Below are positions 11,532 to 24,478 of a stretch of 64,000 nt of DNA, piece after piece; the first letter of the stretch is position 1, and every line of letters starts with the position of its first letter. The notes beneath the pieces are model-generated. The model worked only from the letters and a program-made list of their open reading frames with translations, made no database searches and was not told where the DNA came from. The stretch is from Hyperoplus lanceolatus (taxonomy: Eukaryota > Chordata > Actinopteri > Uranoscopiformes > Ammodytidae), in the NCBI GenBank assembly GCA_026929865.2, contig CM049418.1, positions 8,257,501 through 8,321,500 on the forward strand. The letters run 5' to 3'. The position numbers were made by a program, and so were the translations under genes.

Positions 11532-12822
11532 TAAGCATTTGTATATTCGGCCTTTCACACAGTCGTCTTAGATTTTTGTCGATGTGAACATCTTAGCATG
11601 GAAGCATTTAAAAAAATGCAAAGATGTGACAGTGAGTTAAGCTAATAGCTGCTATCCAAGATCCATTTTCCAGTGTGTTTTATTCTGAAAACGAACCTGT
11701 CCAATTGACATTTCTTGTAAAAACTCAGCACTTTAACTTTGATAATGGAGCTCCGAGCTAAACACATGTTCCGGCTTTGAATGTAAAAATGTTTGAGCAG
11801 ACTAACAGGTTGTTTACAAAAAGTCTGCGATTGTGCAAAAGCAAAGACCTGCTTCCAGCAAGTCTACCTGACAGGCAGAATGAAATGTAAACGTCTTGCA
11901 GCGCCATCTACTGTGCTTTGTGGGGAAAACAGAAAGGAGTGAGAAATTAAGCACATTAGGCCTCGAGAAGGACATTTCAAACTTTTTTTCCTTTTTTTGC
12001 AGTGGAACTTATGTTGGAACTGTTTATTCATTGAATTAATCTGTAAGAATATGAATATGTATATCTATATGTATCTTTAAAGTATATACTGTATATTAGG
12101 CTCCATGTTAGAAATTATACACTTTTTCTAATTATGTTAGTCATTTTGCACTTTTCTCGCAGTTTTGCACTTATTTATTGATAACATTTACTGTGTCTTT
12201 ATAATTGTGGCATAGTGACTATGTGTGAGAGTATTATTGTTGCATTCAATTTGTGTCAGACATTTGATTGTTAACATGTTCATTATAATGTAATCTTTCA
12301 AGGTGATGTGTTATTTAATATATTTTTTGTTGTTGTTAATGTTGTAATGTCACTTTAATGTGTTTGTTCAGTCAAGTGAGCAGCAAAACCCTCCTTACTG
12401 AAACAATCTGACCTCCTCTCAAAACAGGCTGTTCAACAAATATATTAAAAAAATAATGTAATTATCTGACCTGCAAACGTTTTGATTCATTCCATGTATA
12501 GAGGTGAAGTGTTGTCCCCCGAAGTGTCTCTGTAATGAACGCACCCTTTGAATGGACATATAAAGAAACACGGCTCAGTTGAAAAGAGACAATACTGTAT
12601 GCTTCTACCTGATTGGTCCGGATGTACCATTGCAGGGAATGGGGGCAACATGCTGCTGTCTATATCCCATTCCTTTATACATTTAATTTGCCCTTTCTTA
12701 TGAAATAAGTATTTATTTATTTTAAAGAAAGGCCTTTTTTGTATTAGTGGGTTGCTATATTGTTCGCTAATGGTTGTATGTACAGTATTTCATCTGGCAA
12801 CTGCCATATGCGCAGTGACAAC
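11532..12822. other. 3' flank of CD200-like A and spacer
   Basis: AT-rich sequence between the stop of CD200-like A and the promoter of copy B. I see no coding exons. It probably includes the 3' UTR of A; no clean AATAAA was picked out with confidence. Confidence 0.4.
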
Positions 12823-12832
12823 TTTCACTTTC
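12823..12832 (-). promoter_or_regulatory. ISRE-like element upstream of CD200-like B
   Basis: TTTCACTTTC on the plus strand is GAAAGTGAAA in reverse, an exact GAAANNGAAA match, 39 bp before the ATG at 12871. Confidence 0.4.
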
Positions 12833-12870
12833 ATTTTTTTTAAGTTGTGGCGCCAGATACAATAGTAAAG

Positions 12871-14679
12871 ATGGCCCACGCTGCAGCTCTACATTTCCTT
12901 TGTGCGTTGGAGTCTTCCAGAAAGGTGAGGACGAGATGAGCAGTCACTCTATGAGGACTCATTTGTCATTTATTTCTGAGTTATTCTAATTTTCCTAGAG
13001 TGAAAACAAAACGTTGTGTTCTTTGTTTACTGTTATGTATTGCATTATATAGGCCATTTACTCTACGTTTTTTGGCGGTTAAATTTTAGAAATTGCAATT
13101 CTTGCATTCTTAAACCCAAATCCTTCAAAACCAAAGCCTTCTAACTGTAATGTTGGGAGTTAGTTTCATGATAGTAAAGCAAGTTAATGAGGCTGATTAG
13201 CATAGTCAGAAATATCTAAAATATATCCGAACCCCCCTCTGAATTTGGTGTATTTTACCTTTTACTTACAACCACAATGTGAATTCCTTCTGGTGCAGGT
13301 CTATCAGGTGTGGTGCAGACAGAGCGGACTGTGGTGGCAGCTTTAGGAAGGGACGTACATTTCAGCTGTGAGCTGCCGCAACATAAAGATGTTCATCAAG
13401 TCACCTGGCAGAAACTGCTATCAGACGATGGGAAGACTCTCGCCACCATTAACAAATAGCTTTGGCCAGAGAGTGAGCGCTGACTTTAAAGGTAAAGTGG
13501 AGTTCATAGATGCTGGACTACAGAACAGCTCCATAGTTATCAGGGAGGTGACGGAGCTGGATGAAGGCTGCTACCGCTGTTTGTTTAACACCTACCCTCA
13601 AGGTGCTCTCACTGGTACAACCTGCCTCCTACTCTATGGTAAGAAACTTTATGCATTGTCAAAGATATCTTCACAATGCTTTAAACGAGTGATGTAATGA
13701 TATGTTTGCCCTTTCAGAGCTGCATGGACCCGTTCTAAACGTGACACAGTCAAACTCTACTGAAGAGGTGATGGTGTCCTGCTCGGCCACAGCTCGACCT
13801 GCTCCCACAGTAACGTTATGTGTCCTGGGACACAACGTCCTCTTCGCTAAATGCAGTTCTGCAAGCTTAGAGGAAACCAATGGTCTGGTCACTACCACAG
13901 ATACGGCTGTGCTGCCTAGTGTCCGTGAAGGCAGCACACAGGTTGGATGTGCAGTGCGAGTGCTCTCTAGTCCTCCATCAGAGGTGTTCATGATGATTCC
14001 TGAGGTCAAACAGTCGTCTGCTGAAGGTGAGAAACACATCCAAAGACACATTTAGAGATCCATACTTCACTTTATGATCCTGATGTGATGGTTTTATTTT
14101 TTTACAGGTTTTGATGAGTCTAATTACCTTGGTCGCAGTAAGTCAATGTTCAGATGTAGCATTCCCACTCAATTAGTTTTTGCTTTTATAACTGCTGCGT
14201 TCATCATAATTATTTTTTAATTTAATTGTTTTCAAAGGTAGACTCATTGTAGTACATGTGATAGTGGCTTTTGCTTGTGCCTTACTTGCTGCACTCATCA
14301 TCTTCCGGTTTAAACAAAGAAATCAGAACAGGTTAGTTCAGCCAGTAAATATACAGCATGTGTCTCAGTTTAGAGTTGTTAAATGTTTGTTCAGCTCTAC
14401 CTGTTCTTAAGCCCTTTAGTCAGTCACACAGTGTCCTTGACGATAACGAGATGCCTCATGCTACAATCGGAGACATTCATAGGTAAGTTATTCTTTATTT
14501 TATGATTTTTTTTTGTGATATACTGTTGATTAAGCAAACATTTTTTTATCTTTAGGACCAGAGAATCTTCATTCCCACTGGAGAACGATCAGATCAGACA
14601 ACGTACAACTCCCATGAAGGATCAAGTTAACGCTGAACCAAATCCATCACCGTCTGCAACAAGGAGAATGGATTTCTGA
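12871..14679 (+). pseudogene. CD200-like B (frameshifted paralog of C)
   Basis: Homologous exons are 12871-12924, 13299-13638, 13718-14026, 14108-14137, 14238-14331, 14420-14482 and 14556-14679. Two indels break it. Exon 1 is one base shorter than in copy C, so splicing enters the V exon out of frame. An extra G at 13459 makes TAG in the middle of the V domain (after TLATINK). Downstream, the V end (GCYRCLFNTYPQG), C2 domain (VMVSCSATARPAPTVTL), TM (LIVVHVIVAFACALLAALII) and a long tail ending SATRRMDF are open. With all other exons and splice sites intact the lesions look recent. Sequencing error, or use as a gene-conversion donor, remain possible. Sequence from about 13440 to 13710 is almost identical to copy C, including intron bases. 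Confidence 0.7.
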
Positions 14680-15897
14680 CTTGAAACGGTTTTATTACGT
14701 GTTATTGTGTGTGGCGATGATGTACAACGTTGCATTAGTTTAAACTACATAGAGACTGAAACCTACTGAACAATACATGAAAACACTTGAGTCAAAATCT
14801 TTGTTCATTTCCCAAGATCTGAAATGGATTGTTTTAAAGAAAAAAACAAATATTTCAATTCATACATCATATATTTTAACAGTTGTGTTTTTTTGATATT
14901 GCTTTGCAGGATAACTGGAATGTGAAACACAAAGATGCTGCTTTGAATTGAAAAAATAATCAAATGTTTTTCATATTAAATATTTTACGACAGTTGCTTT
15001 TTAACAAATATGTTACAAAAAATTGTGCGAGGAAAGAAATGTTCAAAGACAGACCTATACATCATGAGTTTATTTCAGTTCTCATAAGAATCACGTTGGT
15101 CACACTAATAGAATTAATAGACCCTCAATATGTCATTTATTCCCAACTGTGCCTACATGTCAGCGGTAGAGTAGCAGCAGTTCCGTCAAGTGTCCACAGG
15201 AGGACGCTGTTTACTCAGATTTACTGAGCCAGTGTTGAGAAAGAAGCGAGGAGATCACCAAAGGCTGCTTGTAGTTTAACCTTTTAATGTGATCCCTAAG
15301 AAAAAAGCAGTGGAATTTTAATTAGTATTTGTTGTTTCGTGTTTCCCCCTTGGGGCAATAGTAACATCAATCTATTGGCAACTTTGTAGTGGTTTTTAGT
15401 ATAAAAACTCATAGTTATTGATATATATGTTTGTTTTAATAAAGGCCTTTACAGCTGAAGTGAGAACCACCTTTTCCACTTTTCATATACATGCTAAGTT
15501 TTTATGTGTTTTTACGGTCTGTCACTATCAGGGAATATGTTCCAAGTCACTACATCTAGGATTATCTTTTATCCGAATAATATAACATTTACATTTGATA
15601 GTTGTCCTTTAGTTAAACTAAAGAGGAACATGTACACATCCTATAGTTTTATTTATCTGCATGAAAAAAGGGGAACAATCGGTCAGTTCTCTGAGAGATT
15701 GGGCAGCAATTAATTATTAATTTAATTCAAATGTCTACAGGCTTCTCTATGATTGGTCCATGTGCAATACGCCTCGCGCGCTGTTAATTGGACCACAGCT
15801 TTTTAAACAACTAGTTAGCCCATTGTTATTCAATAAGTTAATATTACTATAATAAGCTCCATATCTATTTAACGGTCGGTCGATAATTTGTAGACAT
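14680..15897. other. spacer between CD200-like B and C
   Basis: 3' flank of copy B and intergenic DNA. Only short, non-homologous open frames (such as 14964-15227 and 15504-15713) are present. No exon or RNA gene is supported. Confidence 0.4.
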
Positions 15898-17355
15898 TAG
15901 CCTTGTTTGAGTAGGAGCCGTCTTGCTCAGACCTGCACAATTATGACGCGCTTCTTGCTGGGCGCACAGAAAAAATGCTGTGCGCTCGAGAGGCACCTAT
16001 TTGCAGACCCATGGGGGAAACCATTGAAAGTGGAGCTCCACCGGAAGCCACGCCCCGAACTAATTTCATTGGTCAGAATTGTAACCTACTCTGAATTTGT
16101 TGTCTTCTTTTTGTTTTACTGCCAGAGTTCACCTAGCGGTGAATAATAATACACAGTTTCCACCGGTTATGATGCTAGTAAACAGTAAAATACGTCAGTT
16201 TGATAAGGGTCCCAAGTGGCCAGGACAGTGGTAAAAAGTATATGTTGAGGTAGAAGATGAAGGAAGCAACGAAGCTTTGGGTACATCTTCCGAAATCCGT
16301 CTCTTTAATTCACAATTATCACAAGTAGGTCAATCACATACAAATATCAACTCTTATAAATAAAACACAAAAAGTTGAACTTTTATCTTAGAAGTCCTGG
16401 AAACAAATGCTTGTCTTTTCCTCTTAAACGAAGCTGTAAATAGCCTTTACGTAGTGTCAGTTGGAGCCTTGTTGCAGCAGTGCAGGCTAATGCTAACTGT
16501 GTTCGGATTAATAAACCTATTGTATTGTAGCCTATCTCATTCTGTGGCTGCACGCGATCGTTACTGTTCACTTCCGTGATCACAAAGTCACAGACGAGCC
16601 TCGTTAAATAGCCCAATATGAACATAGGCTATTTATGTCTGGTTGAAATGTAATTCTGCGGCTGCACACGATTGTTACGTTCATTTGCGTGATCACAAAG
16701 TCACAGACGAGCATCGATCGTGCAATAGCCTAATATGAATATAGAAATGATATAATAGCCTAATTAAAACTGTGATCACTAGAGGACAAGGGATCTGGTA
16801 ATAAATCAATCAGGATCTAGAATGGAAACTGTCACCTTATGTGTCAGACGTTAATGCCTTTCACCCCGCTTTTTAAAATGAGCTGTTTATTTTAATGTGG
16901 TGGCACTTTTTGTGTTTCATTTATAAGAGTTTATATTTGTATGTGATTGACCTAGTGTGATAATTGTGAATTAAAGAGACGGATTTTAGAAGATTTACAC
17001 AAAGCTTCGTTGCTTCATTCATATTCTACCTTAACATTTTACCACCGTCCTGGCCACGTGGGACCCTTAACAAACAGACGTATTTTACTGTGTACTAGCA
17101 CCATAACCGGTGGAAACTGTGTATTATTATTCACCGCTGGGTGAACTCCGGCAGTAAAACAAAAAGAAGACAACAAATTCAGAGTAGGTTACAATTCTGA
17201 CCAATGAAATGAGTTCGGGGCGTGGCTTCCGGTGGAGCTCCACTTTCAATGGTTTCCCCCATGAGTCTGCAAATAGGTACTCTTGGGGCGCTCAGCAAGA
17301 CGTGCGTCATAATCGCGCAGGTCTGAGCAAGACGGCTCCTACTCAAACGAGGCTA
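15898..17355. repeat. 1.46-kb foldback element (large inverted repeat)
   Basis: A left arm at about 15898-16374 and a right arm at about 16905-17355 are near-complementary along their length. The outer ends read TAGCCTTGTTTGAGTAGG and, in reverse, TAGCCTCGTTTGAGTAGG. The arms share the stretch around GGTGGAGCTCCACTTTC and CCAATGAAAT. The 530-bp spacer holds a duplicated unit of about 100 bp (starting near 16539 and 16651) with the shared core GTGATCACAAAGTCACAGAC. No transposase frame is seen, which suggests a foldback-type non-autonomous transposon. It ends 114 bp before the CD200-like C start codon, so it may contribute promoter sequence. Confidence 0.8.
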
Positions 17356-17364
17356 CTATAACGT

Positions 17365-17374
17365 GAAAGCGGAA
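17365..17374 (+). promoter_or_regulatory. IRF-ETS composite element upstream of CD200-like C
   Basis: GAAAGCGGAA matches the IRF-ETS composite sequence (GAAANNGGAA). It lies 95 bp before the ATG at 17469 and just outside the foldback element. Confidence 0.35.
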
Positions 17375-17468
17375 GTGTCTGCGTGCACCTCTTTTACAAT
17401 AGTCCCATGGTGCACCTGCGTACACCTGATAACAGTTTGAATTTTGACCGGTAAAGTTTGATCCGAAG

Positions 17469-19743
17469 ATGGCACGCGCTACTGTTCTACATTTCCTTTG
17501 TGTGTTTGGAGTCCTTCCGAAAGGTAAATAATTACGTATTAACGTCACGAAGGACTTATTTATCAATTAATTTCCATAAATTGAAAGCACAGCTGTGTTT
17601 CTGTTCTTTCTTTCTTTCTTTCTTTCTTTGGCAGTTCATTTTGAAAAATACTTTCTTATAAACGTATGTTTAATTTCATGTTTGATATCATGTTTTGCGA
17701 AGTAACAAATAATTTATCATCATTGAGTTGGATTTACATATTATAGCCCTTTATACCAACTATAAGTGCATTATAGAACAAAACATAGTTTACTTTTTTT
17801 GTTGTTGCATTAATTAACCTGTGCATAGGCCTACATATACAGTAACTTGCAGCCTGGACTATCACTACAGCGTACCTCCCCCCACACACACACAATGTAC
17901 TGTATGTGTAGTTGGTATTTTGAAATATTTGAAGATGGAGAATGCTGTTCTGTATCATATATTTTCTATGTTCAGCCCTCTTTAAGTTTACCTCAGTGTG
18001 AGTCAGATAGGAAGTCGTGTTAATCCTTGAATATAGAATTTTTCTCATATTTGTATTGCAGCAGAATAATGCATCCCCACGCTCTAGGAACAGACAATGT
18101 AACAATTATTGATTTATAAAGATAATAATTCCATTTTCAGTTTGTTTCGCTTTGGTCCACAGACCCGGTAGCACAAACACACACACTGAGTTAAAAGCAT
18201 AGATGGTGTATATAAAAGCTGTCTCCTCCCGCAGGTCTAACCACTCTGATACAAACGCAGCACACTGTGATGGTGGCCACTGGAGACCAAGCCCTCTTAA
18301 ACTGTGAGCTAATGCAACAGAAAAAAGTCATTCAAGTCACCTGGCAGAAAGTACTACCTGAGGGGAAGAAGACTCTCGCCACCATTAACAAATACTTTGG
18401 CCAGGGAGTGAGCGCTGACTTTAAAGGTAAAGTGGAGTTCATAGATGCTGGACTACAGAACAGCTCCATAGTTATCAGGGAGGTGACGGAGCTGGATGAA
18501 GGCTGCTACCGCTGTTTGTTTAACTCCTACCCTCAAGGTGCTCTCACTGGTACAACCTGCCTCCTACTCTATGGTAAGAAACTTTATGCATTGTCAAAGA
18601 TATCTTCACAATGCTTTAAAAGAGTGATGTAATGATATTTTGTAATGATATTGTTGCCCTTTCAGAGCTGCATGGACCCGTTCTAAACGTGACACAGTCA
18701 AACTCTACTGAAGAGGTGATGGTGTTCTGCTCGGCCACAGCTCGACCTGCTCCCACAGTAACGTTACGTGTCCTGGGACACGACGTCCTCTTCACTAAAC
18801 GCAGTTCTGCCAATATCGCCAACGCAAACGGTACCGTCACTGCCACCGTTACGGCTGTGCTGCCTAGTGTCCGTGAAGGCAGCACACAGGTTGGATGTGC
18901 AGTGCGAGTGCTCTCTAGTCCTCCATCAGAGGTGTTCATGATAATTCCTGAGGTCAAACAGTCGTCTGCTGAAGGTGAGAAACACATCCAAAGAGACATT
19001 TAGAGATCCATACTTCACTTTATGATCCTGATGTGATGGTTTTATTTTTTCCAGGTTTTGATGAGGAATCCAGATCTCATAATGAAGAGTTCAGTAAGTC
19101 AACCTTTAAGTGGTGTTCAGTGTCTTCAGGAATGTTGTTATTGTTCTTCATTTTCCTCCTTTTCTCACAGATGTTACCTGGATAGTTGTCTTGTCCACAG
19201 TCGTGGCCTGTGGTTGTTGTGCTGCAATCATTATCATCACAACCATAATATGTTTCAGACAAAAACATCAGAAGAGGTATTTTGAAAATCTTTTGGCTTA
19301 ATATCTGTCTCGTTGCCACACCTGTGACATTGGTGATGATTGATTTGAGATCCTTTCATACAAAAAAAAGTAAATATTCAGTACACTTTTGTTCATTATT
19401 GACTTTTCTTCAACCCTTCAGTCCATTGCAGGGAGACACTGAGGGGATCAAGACGCCACAAAGGCCAATCGGACACATTCACGAGTAAGACAGTTTATTA
19501 ATTTTTCACTTGTACATAAACTTTACATTTTTTATCTTTGCAAAATTATTCTATTGTGGCATTTGCTTTCCTACCTGCCAATTTACCAGAGGGATTTTAT
19601 GTCCTAGGATCAAAACCCATGCAACTCCTTGCGTCAAGCAAGAGAACGAGAAGCTGAGGCAACGGACGCCTGCTCATAAAACGTATGAAATCGGCTCCCC
19701 AAAAGCGCCGACTGTGAGGTGTCAGCTCATCTTCCAAGAGTAG
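17469..19743 (+). CDS. CD200-like C (OX-2-like, long cytoplasmic tail)
   Basis: Exons 17469-17523, 18235-18573, 18666-18974, 19055-19093, 19171-19276, 19422-19484 and 19608-19743 join to 348 aa with all phases matching. Order: signal peptide (VLHFLCVFGVLPKG), V domain (LLNCELMQQKK, IQVTWQKVLPEGKKTLATI, GCYRCLFNSYPQG, TTCLLLY), C2 domain (VMVFCSATARPAPTVTLRV, VGCAVRVLSSPPSE), short linker, TM (WIVVLSTVVACGCCAAIIII) and a tail of about 75 aa that contains KTYEIG but no ITIM. CD200 ligands normally have short tails, so the tail is unusual. The three-exon cytoplasmic layout is shared with broken copy B. It likely acts as a surface ligand for CD200R-type receptors; this is inferred from family. 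Confidence 0.82.
17605..17629 (+). repeat. (TTTC)n microsatellite
   Basis: About six TTTC units in intron 1 of CD200-like C. Confidence 0.85.
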
Positions 19744-20063
19744 AGCTTTGATGAAACGGAATAACATACATTGGCTGCAGCCACTAATCACTACATAAGC
19801 CACTGATGAATTGCGTCATAGATTATGAATATCTTTTAAATCTTTTTGTACTTTTCCATTTGTTATGGTATCCTTTACAACATCTGATCTTTCGTCTTAT
19901 GTGTACTCTCTCTCTGGTGTGTTGATTTCTTGTCTCTGTTTCATTGTGAATTTACACACTTAAAAACTCCTTCATTTGTCTCTTTTTCGTTTCAAAATTA
20001 AACGTGCTGTATATATATTTCAACTGCTGCTGCTTTTTGTTACCTTTGTATAGATTTTTTTTT

Positions 20064-20069
20064 AATAAA
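20064..20069 (+). terminator. polyadenylation signal of CD200-like C
   Basis: AATAAA about 320 bp after the TAG of CD200-like C. Motif and position only. Confidence 0.45.
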
Positions 20070-22270
20070 ACCTCATCATGGCAAAGATGGGATAACAGGG
20101 GACTGAATATAAATGAATGTTTAAGAGTCCTGTGTTAAATGAACATCCAGACTAATGTTGTTTGTGTCATCTAATAATGTAAAGATACATTATGGGTTAA
20201 GGATGCAACCATGACCACTGGATAAACAGTTAAGACTTACTTTTATCACTACATCACTAAGAAACTGTGGTATTAAATATCTGGAAAGGGCTTTGTGAGC
20301 TCAAGAAGAACGATGTGTTGTATTTTTAATGAAGGTGAAATAATTGTTATATTTTATGTAATTGTATTCTGTACATATTTTAATAAATCCGAATCTACTT
20401 CTCTAATATCCAAGTCGTTACTCTTAAGTAAAAATAAGAAAATGTTTGAATGTTTATTGTAATGTACACATTTATAATAATGTGACTAAAGTTAATATGT
20501 GCCACAGATGTGTAGCAGCAGGAGCCCTACATGGCCACTGGAGGTCCCACTGTCCTCAAGAGTCACTGAGGAGGTTTTGAGAGAGATAAGGGGGTTGAAA
20601 TGCAGCAGCGTGAGCCCAACACGGCTCAGTCGCTGTTCAGAATCGGTGGCTGATGGATTATTCTGCTCTAGTTCCTCTTCACCTGTAGCACAGGAGAGCA
20701 AACCCTGTCTGCTGTGGGACTGCCATCTCTTAGCGGGTAAGTCATGTCTTTGTATCATGTACACAATCTCTACAGTTTTAAGTTGTTGATTTTCCTACTT
20801 CAGCTATGAATGTGCACTACCCTAAATTAACTTTTCAGGTTGTAAAACAATGCAGGTCTATGAAAATGTGTAATGTGTGTGTGTTTGTAAAAACTACTGC
20901 AAGTTCTTTTAGAGAAGTTCTGATCCCTTATATTAACCCTTATACCTGTATAACTGATCCATTAATCATTTAATTGAGCTTTAACCATAATGTTCCTTGT
21001 TGCACTCTTGCTGATGGTTTACTTTCCATATTTGCTATAGCTTGACATTTTCATGTGTTATTTATCCCTGTAGCATTTTCATAATTTCTTTTTATGATCT
21101 CTATGTGATAAAAGTGACAGGAGAAGGATTTACATCCCCCAGCATACGCTTAATTATGTGGAAAAGCCACCACCCCCCTCAATCCCTTTCTCATAAATGC
21201 TGTGGCGACAATGTTTGGTTCACATCTGGACATGATGGATCAATTCACCTTCCTTATGTAAATGAACCAACATCTGGAAGGTTGCATTACGCTTAACTGC
21301 TGAATTTTCACAATAAAAGCGCACAGTTTAAGGATTTAATCGGATTTGTTGTGGCCCACATTTAGACATCATCCTTTTTTCTTTTTTCTTTTTGTAGTTT
21401 TTTGTAGTGGAACAGTGGTTTAACTGCCGCTCCAACAAGAGCAGGCTGCAGGTTTTGAAGCCAGATGTGTTGGCAGTGTTAAAGAGCAAATAAATGGCCC
21501 GTAAAACTCTTAAGGTCTGGACCTGGTCTGTGTTGTGGTCTAGACAGGGTTTCTCTTCCCCAAACTGCCTGATCCCTGCTGGTTCGTGGTGGGCAGAGTA
21601 GCTGATTTACAGTGGCATCTTTTTGTTTTCTAACACAATAGGACGTTTATAACCAACCAGGCAACCTCTCACACACACACACACACACTCACACAAACAC
21701 ACACACCCTGCAACTAACTCATGTCCTGATTACTGCCTAATGTCTCCTCGTCATTCCAATGCATCATCAACCGGCCACTGTATTTCTTGACAGATCTTCA
21801 GCATATGTGGTTGTTGTTGATGTTTGCATGCTGTATTACCTTGGCAACGTCTAGCCTCAGATCGTCCCCATACGTTGCAAAGCTTTAGTTTTCCGAGAGG
21901 CAAAGAAAGAGTGTGAATCTCTGACGGATGCTGTGATGCTGTCATTGCTCATGTCATCCTCTGGCATTCCCATTGCAGCAGACGGTGTGCCAGTGAGATG
22001 TGGCAACGACTGTGCTGACCGACAGCAGCTCAACAAGCCACAACACTGGACGGCTGACAAGGGGTACATCTGCACCACAGCCTCTCAAGTCACACTTGCT
22101 TCGCTGATTTAACCTTCTTTTTTTCCTTTTTATTTGTTGCAGCCAACTCTACTTTGAGGTTATAAAAGTTGTGTTTGGAACAGTTTAAAGTGTCCCTGTG
22201 TTCAAAGAGTGTTGTGTGTTTTCAGCTGCAGCCTGGATGTGTTGGTGGTTAATACTGTCCCGAGTGTGCG
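20070..22270. other. spacer between CD200-like C and D
   Basis: Contains short open frames on both strands (for example 20499-20789) with no recognisable domain, and a small CA-rich tract near 21668-21708. The 5' UTR or promoter of CD200-like D is presumably at its right end. No gene is supported here. Confidence 0.4.
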
Positions 22271-24385
22271 ATGTGTGGACCCGCTGTGCCAATGTGTCTG
22301 CTGCTCTGGATAGCAGGCACGGCCGTTTCCAGGATGCAAGGTAGTAGTCTGCTGTTTGTATTCATTTTAGCAGTGACATGGAGTAACAAGTAGGCTTAGA
22401 TCTAGTTAACATCACTGGACTATTTCCATTTTCTGTTACTGAATACTTCTACTCCACTTCATGAGATTTTTACATCATATAAATTTGAATCAATCAAATA
22501 CAAGGCATTGATAATGATCAAACATATGGTTTCCGACCTATTTTGCTTATGACTTCTCAAAAACACATGTTTTAGACCTGTATACAATTGTGAGCAGCTT
22601 CACCAAGGAGACATTTCCCCTCTAAACATCTCAAATGGTTTTATGTAGATAGATATTTGAGGCTGAAAGAGTTGATATGATTGACTATTTCATATAAAGG
22701 CTAGGATAGTTGGGAAAAGTCTGAGACATGAATCTGATGTTGTGTATCAGAACCTCAACTCACTTATCTCACAACAACCCCTTAGTTTAACCATGTGGCT
22801 CTTTGGCGGTCATAAAAATGTAAACGTAAAATTGTCTCTGCCTTGAAGGTGAGGTCATAGCTGCCGCCAGTGTGAGCGCAGAGGCTGGTCACCCCCTCCT
22901 GCTCGGCTGCAACGTCACCATGGAGAAAGGCGACAGCGTGCGGCAAGTGCGCTGGCTGGACAAGCACAACAAGGTCCTGCTGGCGTACGAGCCCAGCGTG
23001 CCCGTCCGCATCAGCCACCTGGCGGCCAGCGTGCAGCTCACCGCCTCCAACAACGAGGCCAGCTACATCACCATCAACAGGGTGCGCTCTGACCACCAGG
23101 GATGTTACCGCTGCATCTTCGATGTCTTCCCCAAAGGCCCACAGGAGGGCGAGACCTGCGTCACTGTCACTGGTCAGTCACATTTTTTTTTGTGTGGCAT
23201 TTTTATGTTTTTATTAGATAGTTTGGAGTGACAGAGGGGAAATGCGGCAGAAGGAACGACCACGGGCCGGATTGGAACCCGTGGTCTGCTGCTTCTAAGG
23301 AGCCGCTCGTGGTGCAGTGGTTAGAGCGCCCGCCCATACGTAGAGGCTCTAACCACTAAACCACAAGCGCCTATAAATAAAGTCTTAACGACTGTATTAA
23401 TATTCTAGATCAACAATGGACTCTTAATAATATGTACAATAAATTATTGTTTGTGTTTGTTTTAGTTGGCTTCTGTTATTATCTTAAATTAAGTATTTTT
23501 TTTAGTGCTGTAGCGCACACTTGACATTTAAACTTTTGTTCTTTTTTCCCGCAAAGAAAAAGAGACCCTTTTTTCCACAGTGTTTGTTTTTCATGAGACA
23601 GGATAAAGTAGGCAAAGGTCTGAACTGCAAGACAAGCAGAGGAGAAAGCCCACCCACCCAGCTAGCCTCAGCACTTCCTGTTGTTCCTATTAAACGTGCA
23701 CACACACTCACCTTAATTCCTCCCAGACTCCTCTCGTTACCCCGGCTCCTGCACACAAACAGCAGCAGAAATGAATCCACATACAGCTGGCATACAATCA
23801 CATAATGATCTCCACATTCTTCATATTAGATATTAATAATAGGGTAACTTCTTCATACCAGGTAAAGTGCGCCAGGAGGGCAACAAGACGGCAGTGAGTG
23901 GGAAGGAGGCCACCCTCTCCTGCTGGTACAGCCTCCCTGAGCGGGTCCACCAGGTGTTGTGGAGCAAGACGGCCGAGCAGGGTGACACCGTCACCGTGGC
24001 CTCCTTCGCCAAGCGCGGCCACCATAAGATAACCAAGCAGTTTGAGGGCCGGGTGGAGCTGAGCCGAACCCTGGCAGACACACAGTTAACCATCAGGTCA
24101 GTCAGCACGGAGGACGAGGCCTGCTACACCTGCGAGTTCCACACATACCCGGACGGCACCAAGAGGGCCACCGCCTGCCTCTCTGTCTACGGTGAGTCGT
24201 GTCTTTTCCCCCCCCCAGTCTGTTCAATGTGAATCACTGAATAATATGAGCCAACATTTCCATTAAATGTGACTGTTTTAAGGCTGAATGCTGGGGTAGA
24301 TGATGATGGTGAAGGAGTATCTAAGCAGATCAGAAAAAAGCAAAGGTCAAGTTGTGTACTGTACAGACAGAGGAAATGTGTGTTA

Positions 24386-24478
<93 letters not shown>

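Noticed and set aside
13671-14051. 126-aa minus-strand frame, and its counterpart at 18616-18999
   Set aside because: Both are antisense shadows of the C2 exons of CD200-like B and C.
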